DNA of 34,654 nt from Deltaproteobacteria bacterium (GTDB lineage Bacteria > Desulfobacterota > Deferrimicrobia > J040). Below the pieces are notes generated by a model. That model saw only the letters and a program-made list of their open reading frames with translations, made no database searches and was not told the DNA's origin. The DNA lies in NCBI GenBank assembly GCA_011773515.1, contig WVXK01000007.1:66404-101057 (forward strand). The letters are read 5' to 3'. Positions 17,029 to 25,396 of this stretch are shown here, one piece after another; position 1 is the stretch's first letter; the number at the start of each line of letters is the position of its first letter. The position numbers and the translations under genes were made by a program.

Positions 17029-18306
17029 TCAGATCCCGGTAAAACTTCTCCCCCCATGGGACATGATCCTCCCGATATCGATCACCCCCTCCTTGACGTC
17101 GATGGCCTCGGCAACGAGCGCGATGTCCCCGGCATCACCGTCGTGGAGGTAGGAAAACTTCAAAAGATTGCCCAGGGGGAGAAGCCGTGGAATCGTGTAG
17201 TAATCGGAACCGGGAGGGCCGTCCCGGCCGATGTACCTGCCGAAGAAGGGTCGCGGCTCCCCGAGCATGATCTCGGCGGTATAGAGCGGGTCGCAGGGAG
17301 AGAGAAACTTCAGGTCATAGTCTATCTCGATGCCTCCGGCGTTTCTTCCCCGGGTAATATCCAGACCGCGGTAGCGGGGGGGGTCTTCTCCGCTCAAAAG
17401 ATACTTCATGTAAATGCTCCACTGGACCACGCGGTGCTCCACGGGTTTTGTCCCGGATGAGGAGGGATAGACCTCGTTCGAGCGGAGAGCGATGTCGAAG
17501 ACCAGTCTTTCGTCCCGGGGAAGATCGATGTCTTTCCCGACCATGTATGCCCGGTGGTGGTTGTGCTGGGCGAGCAGGGCAGCTGCGGGCAGGCTCTCCT
17601 TTGCAAGGACGATGTGCACGGCGACGAAATTGTCGAGGTCGTGCCAGTTTTCCGCGTCGAGCCCTAAAAGCGAAAGGATGAACTCGTACCCCGGGGGAAG
17701 CTTCGAGGCGAGCCCGCTGGTCGAAAATATGGCGTTGTACTTGAGGAAGGTGAGGTCGAGATAGCAGGGTACCTCCCGGTCACAGGGGAAGGAGACCCTC
17801 TCCCGGTACACCCTTCCGTAGAGGGCAGGTTTTCTGCCGGGGAGGTCATCATTTTCCTCTCTTTCCCCAACCCGCCTGTCAAGCCCCGCATCACGATACC
17901 GGTCCTGAAGAAACTCGAGATACACCTGCCTGTTGCTTCTGTTCTTAGAAAGTGTCTCGTAAGCCACCCTGTCTGCTACCGTTTTCCGGTCTGAAAAACG
18001 GCGCATGACCGTGAAGGGGAGGTAGTCGCGGTAAAAATCGATGGGGTAGCGGCTCCCGGGGGAGAAAAAAAGCCTCGGCCGAAACCGGTGGAGGAGCTCC
18101 TTGTCTTCCTTTCCAGGAAGAGATACGGTGTTCCCTTCGGCGCATCGGTTTCCGTAGTACTCTTCGAAGCCCGGGTAGTCGGCGAAAGTCCTGTTGCCGG
18201 AGCCCTGTTTCGTGCAGCCGAAGGAAAAAAGAACCAGGGCAAGGCACAGGGTGACGGGATAGTGCTTCCTCCCGATTCGGGGTGATTTTTCCTCCCCTGT
18301 TGCCAT
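17029..18306 (-). CDS. Lipoprotein of unknown function, possibly Vps62-like
   Basis: About 425 residues, a predicted lipoprotein with a signal segment ending LFSFGC. The mature part has LLHRFRPRLFFSPGSRYPIDFYRDYLP near the N-terminus and, in the middle, WHDLDNFVAVHIVLAKESLPAAALLAQHNHHR followed by PRDERLVFDIALRSNEVYPSSSG. This order resembles the Vps62 family plan, where a 'HEGDWE...H' segment precedes 'YVALGSHASYP', but the match is distant and I treat it as a hint. ATG 18306 is chosen because it starts the signal peptide cleanly, with GGGAG 14 bases upstream (GTG 18309 is also possible); an ATG at 18348 adds 14 unlikely residues and has no ribosome site. It is a monocistron as far as can be seen. 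Confidence 0.6.
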   Translation of the reverse strand: MATGEEKSPRIGRKHYPVTLCLALVLFSFGCTKQGSGNRTFADYPGFEEYYGNRCAEGNTVSLPGKEDKELLHRFRPRLFFSPGSRYPIDFYRDYLPFTVMRRFSDRKTVADRVAYETLSKNRSNRQVYLEFLQDRYRDAGLDRRVGEREENDDLPGRKPALYGRVYRERVSFPCDREVPCYLDLTFLKYNAIFSTSGLASKLPPGYEFILSLLGLDAENWHDLDNFVAVHIVLAKESLPAAALLAQHNHHRAYMVGKDIDLPRDERLVFDIALRSNEVYPSSSGTKPVEHRVVQWSIYMKYLLSGEDPPRYRGLDITRGRNAGGIEIDYDLKFLSPCDPLYTAEIMLGEPRPFFGRYIGRDGPPGSDYYTIPRLLPLGNLLKFSYLHDGDAGDIALVAEAIDVKEGVIDIGRIMSHGGRSFTGI

Positions 18307-18573
18307 CACGGTATTGTCTTCTCCCGGGTCATGGGGTTTGTGATTCATAATTCAAGAACCATACTTTCCACGCCCCCCCTTAAAGATGCGGCCGGAAAGG
18401 GCCCGGTTCCTTTTGCCTTGAATGCAGCCGGCAGATCCAGCGTCATAAACGGTGGAAAAGCTTGGAAGGTCAATAGCGCAGCATGGATATTTCAGGTAGT
18501 ATGGAACGGTGGTTGCTGGTTGTCCGGATAAGCTGACACGGATAGCGAATACTTTATCTGTGAGGTGACGCGC

Positions 18574-18933
18574 ATGAAGAAGGGTTTGCTGGTGTTTCCC
18601 GCCATAATCCTGTGTATCTCGGCCGCTGTTTTCGCCGCCTCCCATAACGGGCCGGAGGTGATCACCATCGACAGGATACAGGAGAAGAAACCCCCGGTGA
18701 AGTTCCTGCACAGGCAGCATCAGGAGTGGGCGGGCGGCAACTGTGCCGTATGCCATCATGCAACAAAGGAAGGCGAAAGGCCGGATGGCTGCTTTGCGTG
18801 TCACGGGAAGGCAGAAGGGGCCCCCGGTTTCAAAGAAGCGATGCACAAGGGGTGCAGGGGGTGTCACCAGAGGGAGTCTGCGAAGGGCAGGGAAGCGCCG
18901 ACGAACTGCTCAGGCTGCCACAAAAAACCGTGA
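18574..18933 (+). CDS. Small tetraheme c-type cytochrome (cytochrome c3/c7-like)
   Basis: 119 residues: a Sec signal peptide (about 1-22, ending AVFAAS) and then four CXXCH heme-attachment motifs, CAVCH (57-61), CFACH (73-77), CRGCH (94-98) and CSGCH (112-116). Additional histidines (HRQH at 46-49, His62, His91) are candidates for distal axial ligands, so bis-His hemes are likely. It is a periplasmic electron carrier of the class III type; its redox partners are not encoded nearby. All motifs have two residues between cysteines, whereas classical cytochrome c3 mixes in CX4CH. ATG 18574 has GAGGTGA five bases upstream; the GTG at 18565 lies inside that site. Confidence 0.9.
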   Translation: MKKGLLVFPAIILCISAAVFAASHNGPEVITIDRIQEKKPPVKFLHRQHQEWAGGNCAVCHHATKEGERPDGCFACHGKAEGAPGFKEAMHKGCRGCHQRESAKGREAPTNCSGCHKKP

Positions 18934-19131
18934 GCGCTTTCCGGGGAGTAGGGTGTCAGACTCCGGTAAAGATAATATCGAATAAGGATGTATCAAATTT
19001 CGGGAACGTATACCGTTCTAAAAAGTTAAATTGTTTTGGCAGGTAGGTGTGCACGGAACGGTTCCCTGTCTGTACGTGGGAATCGAACAGGAATGCCAGG
19101 AGTTTTATCATCGGTCAAAAGGGGGGCGACC

Positions 19132-19869
19132 ATGAAGGCGAGAAAGATTCTCCCCATTTTACTTTTAATCATCGTGGGAACATCTTTTCAGTTAATGTCG
19201 GTATATGCGGGATTTGGAGATCTCATCAAATCAATCGAAAAATCCCTGACGGGCGGGGAACTCTCCGATGACAAGATCATCCAGGGGCTGAAAGAAGCGC
19301 TCCAGATCGGGACGGTCAATGCCGTAGGGCTCATTTCGAAACTGGACGGGTACTACAAGAATCCCGATATCAAAATACTCCTCCCCGATTCCGTTCAGAA
19401 AGCGGAGAAGATCCTGCGGACGGTGGGGTACGGCGACAAGCTCGACGAGTTCGAGGTGAGCATGAACCGTGCGGCAGAGCAGGCTGCCCCCCAGGCAAAA
19501 GCCATTTTCATCGATGCCATCAAAGATATGAGCTTCGACGATGCCCGGAAGATCCTCCAGGGTGAGGACAACGAGGCAACGCTGTATTTCAAAGAGAAGA
19601 CGGGCGGCAGGCTCCACGAGACCTTCAAACCCGTCGTCCACGATGCGATGTCGGAGGTGGGGGTAACAAAGTCGTACCAGGATCTCAGCGATAAGGTCCG
19701 CACCATACCCTTTACCGAGTCTCTCAACGTGGACCTCGATGAGTACGTCACCGGCAAGGCCCTGGATGGCCTCTTTTTCATGGTGGCAGAGGAAGAGAGA
19801 AAGATAAGGACAGACCCTGCTGCGCGGGTTACCGACCTCTTGAAGGACGTATTCGGGGGTGGTGGCTGA
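19132..19869 (+). CDS. DUF4197 family exported protein
   Basis: 245 residues with a signal peptide (about 1-26, ending SVYAG). The mature protein matches the DUF4197 pattern: LSDDKIIQGLKEALQIGTVNAVGLISKLDGYYKNPDIKILLPDSVQ in pieces, then a helical middle with FKEKTGGRLHETFKPVV and a C-terminal TGKALDGLFFMVAEEERKIRTDPAARVTDLLKDVFG. The function of the family is unknown; members are periplasmic or surface helical proteins. The start is ATG 19132 with a G-rich site upstream; earlier in-frame starts at 19036 would add 32 residues before the signal peptide. It lies 198 bases after the cytochrome gene, and nothing recognisable occupies that gap. Confidence 0.85.
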   Translation: MKARKILPILLLIIVGTSFQLMSVYAGFGDLIKSIEKSLTGGELSDDKIIQGLKEALQIGTVNAVGLISKLDGYYKNPDIKILLPDSVQKAEKILRTVGYGDKLDEFEVSMNRAAEQAAPQAKAIFIDAIKDMSFDDARKILQGEDNEATLYFKEKTGGRLHETFKPVVHDAMSEVGVTKSYQDLSDKVRTIPFTESLNVDLDEYVTGKALDGLFFMVAEEERKIRTDPAARVTDLLKDVFGGGG

Positions 19870-19882
19870 TACTCGCGGGATG

Positions 19883-19917
19883 AGGTTTCTGGGGAAAATG
19901 CCCCGACTGCGAAACCT
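19883..19917. terminator. Two-tier hairpin between convergent genes
   Basis: AGGTTTC (19883-19889) pairs with GAAACCT (19911-19917), and inside it GGGG (19891-19894) pairs with CCCC (19901-19904). It lies 14 bases after the DUF4197 stop and 14 bases from the end of the convergent HerA-like fragment. There is no T tract, so intrinsic termination is uncertain. Confidence 0.4.
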
Positions 19918-19930
19918 TACCACGCCTGCG

Positions 19931-20305
19931 TTATCTTGCCTTTTTTATCCTGGAAGTAGGGCGCCCCCTCGAGCCATACGCCGAAGCCGGGAGCCCCTTC
20001 TTGCGGGCTTCCTCTTCGTTTATCCAGGATGAAAAATCATTTCCCTCAAGATCGGGGAATGTCAAAAGGAGATTCGACAGGTCCCCTTTCGGATCGACCA
20101 CGATGGCGGGAATTCCGTCGATTGCGGCCTCTTCCAGAAGGCCTGTGCAGAGGCCGGTCTTGCCGCTACCCGTCATCCCCACGCAGACGGCGTGTGTCGT
20201 CAGGTCTTTTGAATCATAGAGAATGAGGTTGTCCTGAAGCGACCTGCTATCGAGGTCATACTGCCGGCCGAGATAGAATACGCCGAGTTTTTCGAAATCC
20301 TGCAT
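19931..20305 (-). pseudogene. Truncated HerA-like/DUF87 ATPase, N-terminal fragment
   Basis: The 5' end looks intact: GGAGG seven bases before ATG 20305, then [30 protein letters not shown] with a Walker A (GMTGSGKT, about 43-50), and [20 protein letters not shown] with a Walker-B-like strand. This is how large (about 800-residue) HerA/DUF87-type ATP-binding proteins begin. After roughly codon 112 (near 19969) the family text stops, a 12-residue basic tail ([11 protein letters not shown]) follows, and a stop codon ends the frame. The remainder is nowhere in the window, since the DUF4197 gene ends only about 60 bases beyond. Either a 3' deletion left this stub, or the assembly joins two loci here. 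A 124-residue product would lack the rest of the motor. Confidence 0.75.
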
Positions 20306-20886
20306 GCCTGTTCCTCCACAATGTCTGTTTCCGTCTTCCCTTTCTGCTAAGTGTATGGGTGTTTTGCATTCCGTTACATAATTTTCTTTCGGCTTGCAGA
20401 TTGCTGAGAAAACCGCGGCGGCGGGTGTATCCGATGCAAAGCCGCTTTTTTAGGAGCGGCTTCCCTGGCGGGCGACGGGAAAGCTGCCGGAAGACCTGGA
20501 ATCGTAATTGCCTTGACAGGGTGCTTCTGTTCCAATAACGTAGATCTAAAGCCAAACAGGAAACGCCGTTTGATTTGTGCTATTTTTTTCCCTCAATGGG
20601 TGGAAAAGGAATCCAGTTCTTATGGTTTTGTAGCGAATGTGCAAAAATGGGTAAATTTCTTCAAAAGGGAAGTATCGGGCGGCGCTCGATATTTCTTTTA
20701 CTATATCACCAGGCGTGCTTGAAACCAGCCTATATTGCAGCCGAAAAAAGGGGGTGATACAGGATTGAAGTAAAACTGGTTCTGTGTTAGTTACACTGTT
20801 CTGTGGACGTTCCAACCCATTCAACCCGGGGGGCTACTATAATAACTGCTTATGTGACGCCCGGATTTTCGTAAGGAGGAGTGAAT
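20306..20886. other. 581-base gene-free region before the ABC importer
   Basis: No open frame here has a ribosome site or family resemblance. It contains a perfect hairpin at 20439-20462 and a possible promoter, TTGACA (20513-20518) with 17 bases to TAACGT (20536-20541), whose -10 is weak. A G-rich AGGAGG at 20874-20879 is the ribosome site of the binding-protein gene. The long spacer could be the leader of the importer mRNA. Confidence 0.4.
20439..20462. repeat. Perfect 8-bp inverted repeat
   Basis: AAGCCGCT (20439-20446) and AGCGGCTT (20455-20462) with an eight-base loop TTTTTAGG. It has no T tract after either arm, so it is not a standard terminator. It lies in the spacer between the divergent HerA-like fragment and the ABC importer. 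Confidence 0.5.
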
Positions 20887-22230
20887 ATGTCAAGGAAGAA
20901 GCGACTCATCACCAGGAGAGATTTTGTCAAGGGGACTGTGGCGGGAACGGTAGCGGCAGGACTCGGGGCCAACATTATCCTGCCCGGCAGAGCACGGGCA
21001 GCGAAAAAAACGCTCAAGATACTCCAGTGGAACCACTTCGTACCCGGTTACGACAAGTGGTTCAACAATGAGTACATCAAAGAGTGGGGGGAGATGAACG
21101 ACACCGAGGTGATCGTTGACAACATCGGCCTTGCGGGGCTCAACTCCAGGGCTGCTGCCGAGGTTTCCGCCCAGAAGGGGCACGACCTCTTCATGCTCCT
21201 CTGGCCGGTTCCGGACCTGGAGGACCAGGTGATCGACCATGCCGAGATCTACCAGGAGTGCGAGAAGAAGTACGGGAAAGCCATACCCCTTGCGATCAGG
21301 AGTACCTACAACCCCAAGACCAAGAAGTTCTATGGATTCTCCGACAGCTACGTTCCCGATCCGGTGAACTACCGCAGCGACCTGTGGGGCGACGTGGGGA
21401 TGGTGCCGGACACGTGGGAAAACGTGAGAATAGGCGGCGCAAAGATCAAGAAGAAACACGGTATCCCCGTGGGCGTCGGGCTCTCCGCGGAGATAGACAC
21501 CGGCATGGCCATGCGGGCCATACTCTACTCTTTCGGGGGGTCGGTACAGGACGAAGAGGGGAACCTGGCGCTCAACTCAAAGGAGACGCTGGAAGCGGTA
21601 AAGTTCGTCAAGGCGCTCTTCGAGGAAGCGATGACGCCCGAGGTCCTTGCATGGGATGCCTCTTCGAATAACCGCTTCATGCTCGCGGGGAAGGGCTCAC
21701 TCGCCCTGAACGCCATCTCCATCACGAGGACCGCCGAGAATCAGAAAAACCCCATCGGTGACAAGATCGCTCTCGCGAAGGCACCAATGGGCCCGGTGAG
21801 GCAGATTGGCCTCGAGCACGTGATGGACGTCTACGTCATATGGAAGTTTGCTGAGAACATCGAAGGAGCGAAGAAGTTCCTGGTGGACTACATCGGCAAC
21901 TTCAGGCGGGGGTTCCTGGCGAGCGAGTTTTATAACTTCCCCTGCTTCCCCAAGACGGTTCCTGATATTCAGGAGCTTATTGCAAACGACCCGAAGGCTA
22001 CGCCGCCGGACAAGTACAAGGTGCTGTCCGATGTGCTCGATTGGGCCACCAACGTGGGCTATCCCGGATACGCAACTGCGGCGATCTCGGAAATATTCGG
22101 AACCTGGGTGCTGAATACCATGTTTGCAGAGGCCGCCGTCGGTGCACAGAGCCCGGAGGATGCGATCAAGCGTGCAGAGGGCAAGTGCCAGAAGATCTTT
22201 GCCAAGTGGAAAGAAAAGGGGAAGATGTAG
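20887..22230 (+). CDS. Tat-exported ABC transporter substrate-binding protein (carbohydrate type)
   Basis: Solute-binding protein of the family 1 extracellular type (447 residues). The N-terminus has a twin-arginine signal, ITRRDFVKGTVAG, and a cleavage region RARA near residue 36, so it is folded before export. The mature domain starts KKTLKILQWNHFVPGYDKWFN and continues with the usual two-lobe pattern, including a SMALNAISITRT-like hinge region near the centre. It is the first gene of a four-gene importer. ATG 20887 has AGGAGG seven bases upstream; the GTG at 20881 is too close to that site. The ligand is not deducible; sugars or polyols are the commonest for this family, with companion ATPase of the MalK/UgpC type. 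Confidence 0.88.
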   Translation: MSRKKRLITRRDFVKGTVAGTVAAGLGANIILPGRARAAKKTLKILQWNHFVPGYDKWFNNEYIKEWGEMNDTEVIVDNIGLAGLNSRAAAEVSAQKGHDLFMLLWPVPDLEDQVIDHAEIYQECEKKYGKAIPLAIRSTYNPKTKKFYGFSDSYVPDPVNYRSDLWGDVGMVPDTWENVRIGGAKIKKKHGIPVGVGLSAEIDTGMAMRAILYSFGGSVQDEEGNLALNSKETLEAVKFVKALFEEAMTPEVLAWDASSNNRFMLAGKGSLALNAISITRTAENQKNPIGDKIALAKAPMGPVRQIGLEHVMDVYVIWKFAENIEGAKKFLVDYIGNFRRGFLASEFYNFPCFPKTVPDIQELIANDPKATPPDKYKVLSDVLDWATNVGYPGYATAAISEIFGTWVLNTMFAEAAVGAQSPEDAIKRAEGKCQKIFAKWKEKGKM

Positions 22231-22258
22231 CATCGACAAATGCTAGCGGTGACTTTTT

Positions 22259-22281
22259 GGGGCTCCATTTTTCGGAGCCCC
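22259..22281 (+). terminator. Hairpin between binding-protein and ATPase genes (possible attenuator)
   Basis: GGGGCTCC (22259-22266) and GGAGCCCC (22274-22281) form a perfect 8-bp stem with a seven-base loop. Only a weak T run (TTCCT) follows. In importer operons such hairpins often stop part of the transcripts or protect the upstream mRNA, giving more binding protein than transporter. Confidence 0.6.
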
Positions 22282-22347
22282 TTCCTGTGCTATGTTTATG
22301 ATTGATCTCAAATCGGGTAAGTTTCTCTTACCGGGGCAGGGCGGTTT

Positions 22348-23379
22348 ATGGCCATTGTAGAGACAAGAGGTGTCAGGAAGTTTTTCGGTGATGTCAGGGC
22401 AGTTGACGGTGTGGACGTGGCAACGGAGGAGGGGGAGTTTCTCGTCCTTCTCGGTCCGTCGGGATGCGGAAAAACGACCCTTCTCCGGATGATAGCGGGC
22501 CTGGAGGAGCAGACGGAGGGAGACATTTTCATAGGCGGCGAACTGGTAAATGACCTTCCGCCGCGGGCCAGGAAGATCGCCATGGTCTTCCAGAGCTACG
22601 CCCTCTACCCCCACATGACGGTGTACAAGAACATCGCCTTTCCCCTGAAAGCGCAGGGGTTCCCCAAGTCCGACATCGGCGAGAAAGTTACGTGGGCCGC
22701 ATCCATGTTCGGGATCGAGAAGCTCCTTCACCGCAAGCCCCGGGAGCTCTCAGGGGGAGAGAGGCAGCGGGTGGCCCTCGCCAGGGCGATGGTGCGGGAC
22801 CCGAGCGTCTTCCTTCTCGATGAGCCCCTCTCCAACCTGGATGCAAAGCTCAGGAACGCGGCGAGAGTGGAGCTGCAGCAGTTTCAGAAGGAGATCGGGA
22901 CGACCACGATATACGTGACCCACGACCAGATGGAGGCCATGGGACTGGGAGATAGAATCGCCGTGATGAACAGTGGGAAGATCTGTCAGCTCGGGACACC
23001 GCAGGAGGTCTACAGCGAGCCGGCCGATACCTTCGTAGCCGGGTTCCTGGGATCTCCCCCCATGAACCTCGTGGCCAGGGAAGACTTCATCGTCGGTTTC
23101 CGGCCGGAGAACTTTCTCCCTGCTTCTGTCCATGAGACGGATGAAAACCTGAGGCCCTTCCGCTTCAGGGTCGACCAGGTGGAATATCTCGGATCCGACC
23201 GTTTTATCTACGGGACCCTCGAGACCCCCTTTCAGGGAGAAAAAGTTATTGCCGACCTTCCCCACACGGTTGTTTTCTCCATCAATAAGGGCGAGGCACA
23301 CGATTTCGCCGTGAAAGAGAGTGCTATCAAGTTTTTCGATCGGGATACGGGCAGGAGAATAGAGCCGAAGGCTTTTTAG
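22348..23379 (+). CDS. MalK/UgpC-type ABC transporter ATPase
   Basis: Cytoplasmic ATPase of the carbohydrate uptake transporter 1 class, 343 residues. Walker A GPSGCGKTT lies near residue 38, the Q-loop in VFQSYALYPHMTVYKNIAFPLK, the signature LSGGERQRVALARAM, Walker B VFLLDEPLSNLDAKLR, and the switch histidine in YVTHDQMEAM. A C-terminal regulatory OB/TOBE-like domain (about 240-343) with FIVGFRPE is present and slightly short. In this class it couples to the two permeases encoded just downstream (five and then overlapping bases). It is separated from the binding-protein gene by 117 bases holding the hairpin. Confidence 0.93.
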   Translation: MAIVETRGVRKFFGDVRAVDGVDVATEEGEFLVLLGPSGCGKTTLLRMIAGLEEQTEGDIFIGGELVNDLPPRARKIAMVFQSYALYPHMTVYKNIAFPLKAQGFPKSDIGEKVTWAASMFGIEKLLHRKPRELSGGERQRVALARAMVRDPSVFLLDEPLSNLDAKLRNAARVELQQFQKEIGTTTIYVTHDQMEAMGLGDRIAVMNSGKICQLGTPQEVYSEPADTFVAGFLGSPPMNLVAREDFIVGFRPENFLPASVHETDENLRPFRFRVDQVEYLGSDRFIYGTLETPFQGEKVIADLPHTVVFSINKGEAHDFAVKESAIKFFDRDTGRRIEPKAF

Positions 23380-23384
23380 AGAAG

Positions 23385-24332
23385 ATGGCAAACCCAAACC
23401 GGAACTTTTCAGACACTGCAGCTATCGCGCAGGTGGGAAGATGGGGCTGGCTCGTGGACAGCCAGAAGTGGCTCGGGTCCATGATGATCGCCCCCGCTGT
23501 GGTCTACATCATCGCTCTCGTCGGTGTCCCCTTTTTTCTTGCAATCTATTACAGCCTCAGCGACGTGACCGTGGGAAGCGTGGGGATGAAATTTATCGGG
23601 TTCGACAACTTCCGGTACATCGTCGGGGATCCCACCTTTCTCCGGTCGCTGAAGAACACCTTCATATTTGCCTTCGTCTCCAATTTGCTCGTCGTCGTCC
23701 TTGCCAAGATTTTGGCCCTCGCCCTCTACCGGGATTTCAGGGGAAAGTGGATCGTGCGGTTCCTGATACTGCTCCCCTGGGTCGCCCCCATATCCCTCGG
23801 TAGCATCGGATGGCTCTGGATCCTCGATTCGATCTACAGCGTCATCAACTGGAGCCTGCGGGCTCTTCATCTCGTCGGTCCCAACACGTGGCCCATCTGG
23901 CTGGGGGATCCCCAGCTTGCAATGATCTCCATAATCACCGTTCACACCTGGCGGCTCCTTCCCCTGGCTACCATTATTATCCTGGCGGGACTGACCTCGA
24001 TCCCCCAGGACATCTATGAGGCTGCGGCCGTTGACGGGGCCGGTTTCTTTCGCCAGCTCTTCCAGATAACGCTTCCCCTCGTCCTTCCCATCATGCTCGT
24101 GGCGGTCCTCTTCGGGGTCGTCTTCGCCTTCACCGACATGATCGTCATCTACGTGTTAACCAGGGGAGGGCCCTACGACATGACGCAGGTTCTGGCCAGC
24201 TATGCATTCTTTACGGGCATCGATGGAGGCGCCCTCGGCACCGGTTCTGCTATTGCCCTGTTCCTCTTCCCGGTCCTTGCTGCGAGCGCGATCCTCCTGC
24301 TCAGAGTTGCACGTCGCGCGGAGGTGGGTTGA
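23385..24332 (+). CDS. MalF/UgpA-type ABC transporter permease
   Basis: Inner-membrane permease, 315 residues, with about six helices. The EAA loop that contacts the ATPase reads EAAAVDGAGFFRQLFQITLPL (about residues 210-230), matching the family consensus. The N-terminus (residues 1-35) is a hydrophilic leader before the first helix at SMMIAPAVVYIIALV. The ATG is five bases after the ATPase stop. Its TGA stop overlaps the next gene's ATG by one base, so the two permeases are translated together as expected for a heterodimeric channel. Confidence 0.92.
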   Translation: MANPNRNFSDTAAIAQVGRWGWLVDSQKWLGSMMIAPAVVYIIALVGVPFFLAIYYSLSDVTVGSVGMKFIGFDNFRYIVGDPTFLRSLKNTFIFAFVSNLLVVVLAKILALALYRDFRGKWIVRFLILLPWVAPISLGSIGWLWILDSIYSVINWSLRALHLVGPNTWPIWLGDPQLAMISIITVHTWRLLPLATIIILAGLTSIPQDIYEAAAVDGAGFFRQLFQITLPLVLPIMLVAVLFGVVFAFTDMIVIYVLTRGGPYDMTQVLASYAFFTGIDGGALGTGSAIALFLFPVLAASAILLLRVARRAEVG

Positions 24333-25189
24333 TGTCGGCACGCATGTACAAAGCAAAAAAGCTGGGGGGGAAAGGGATCAATTTCGGCATCATCGCCGCA
24401 TTCGCCACGTTCGCGGCGTTTCCCTTCTACTGGATGCTCATCACCACGTTCAAAGAGACTCTGGATCTGCTCAATACGGGGAACAACCCCTTCATCTACA
24501 ACCTCCCTCCCACCCTCGAGCACCTTGAGATGCTGTTTTTCGATACTCTCTACGGGAAATGGCTTTTCAACACCGCTTTCGTGGGGGTCTTCGTTGTCCT
24601 GATCACCCTCGTTCTGGCCATACCGGCAGGGTACAGCCTGGCGAGGTTGACGGGACGCCTCGGTGAGCAGCTCGGGATCGGGATATTTCTCACCTACCTC
24701 GTACCACCCACGATTCTTTTCATACCCCTCTCCCGCGTGATTGCCGAATTGGGACTTCAGGACTCCCTCTGGTCGCTGGTGCTCGTCTATCCGAGCTTCA
24801 CCGTTCCTTTCTGCACATGGCTTCTCATGGGCTTTTTCAGGGTAATTCCTCAGGACATAGAGGAAGCGGGTATGATAGACGGGCTGAGCCGCATGGGGGC
24901 ATTCGTTAAGATCGTCATGCCCATGTCGATCGCCGGTATCCTCACGGTGGTGATCTTCACCTTTACCCTGGTCATGCAGGAATTCGTCTATGCCCTCACC
25001 TTCATTACCGCAGCACAGAGGTTCACCGTGAGCGTGGGCGTTCCCACCTTCCTCGTCCGCGGGGATGTATACTTCTGGGGTTCCATGATGGCTGCCTGTT
25101 TCATCGCCAGCGTGCCCATCGCGATCCTTTACAACTTTTTCGTCGACAGGTTCATCGCCGGTTTCACCGTGGGGGCCGTGAAAGGATAA
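24332..25189 (+). CDS. MalG/UgpE-type ABC transporter permease
   Basis: Second permease of the importer, 285 residues, six predicted helices. The EAA loop reads EEAGMIDGLSRMGAFVKIVMPM, and the C-terminus ends FVDRFIAGFTVGAVKG, the usual end of this family. ATG 24332 overlaps the stop of the preceding gene; a TTG at 24329 is not needed. It is the last gene of the importer; no terminator is visible after it, only repeats. Confidence 0.92.
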   Translation: MSARMYKAKKLGGKGINFGIIAAFATFAAFPFYWMLITTFKETLDLLNTGNNPFIYNLPPTLEHLEMLFFDTLYGKWLFNTAFVGVFVVLITLVLAIPAGYSLARLTGRLGEQLGIGIFLTYLVPPTILFIPLSRVIAELGLQDSLWSLVLVYPSFTVPFCTWLLMGFFRVIPQDIEEAGMIDGLSRMGAFVKIVMPMSIAGILTVVIFTFTLVMQEFVYALTFITAAQRFTVSVGVPTFLVRGDVYFWGSMMAACFIASVPIAILYNFFVDRFIAGFTVGAVKG

Positions 25190-25197
25190 CTGGTAAT

Positions 25198-25225
25198 GCG
25201 GAACTCGGAATGCGGAGTGCGGAAT
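25198..25225. repeat. Phased 7-mer tandem repeat
   Basis: Four head-to-tail heptamers: GCGGAAC, TCGGAAT, GCGGAGT, GCGGAAT. Complementary material (TTCCGAAACTCCGAAT) follows at about 25270-25286, so the array can fold back imperfectly. It lies in the 207-base gap between the ABC importer and the convergent methyltransferase gene. Confidence 0.65.
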
Positions 25226-25291
25226 GAAAACCTTGGACTACAGATGGCTCGAACATCCGGGGATCCGAGGTTCCGAAACTCCGAATTACCT

Positions 25292-25348
25292 AGAAGTTCA
25301 GAAGTTGAGAAGTTAAGAATTGTAAAACTTCTTATTTTCTGAACTTCT
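25292..25348. repeat. Phased 8-mer repeat with perfect 12-bp inverted arms
   Basis: AGAAGTT occurs three times at 8-base period (25292, 25300, 25308), and inverted AACTTCT copies follow at 25326 and 25342. The outermost arms AGAAGTTCAGAA (25292-25303) and TTCTGAACTTCT (25337-25348) are perfect complements; a second pair is AGAAGTT (25308-25314) with AACTTCT (25326-25332). It can form a long nested hairpin. A further short repeat (TATGAAC twice) follows near 25380-25393. Confidence 0.7.
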
Positions 25349-25396
25349 GACGTTCCGATCTTCTTGTTTTTGTTGGACTATGAACTATGAACTGGT

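Noticed and set aside
18352-18867. 171-residue minus-strand frame across the cytochrome gene
   Set aside because: Antisense to a four-CXXCH cytochrome with signal peptide and ribosome site; no recognisable domain.
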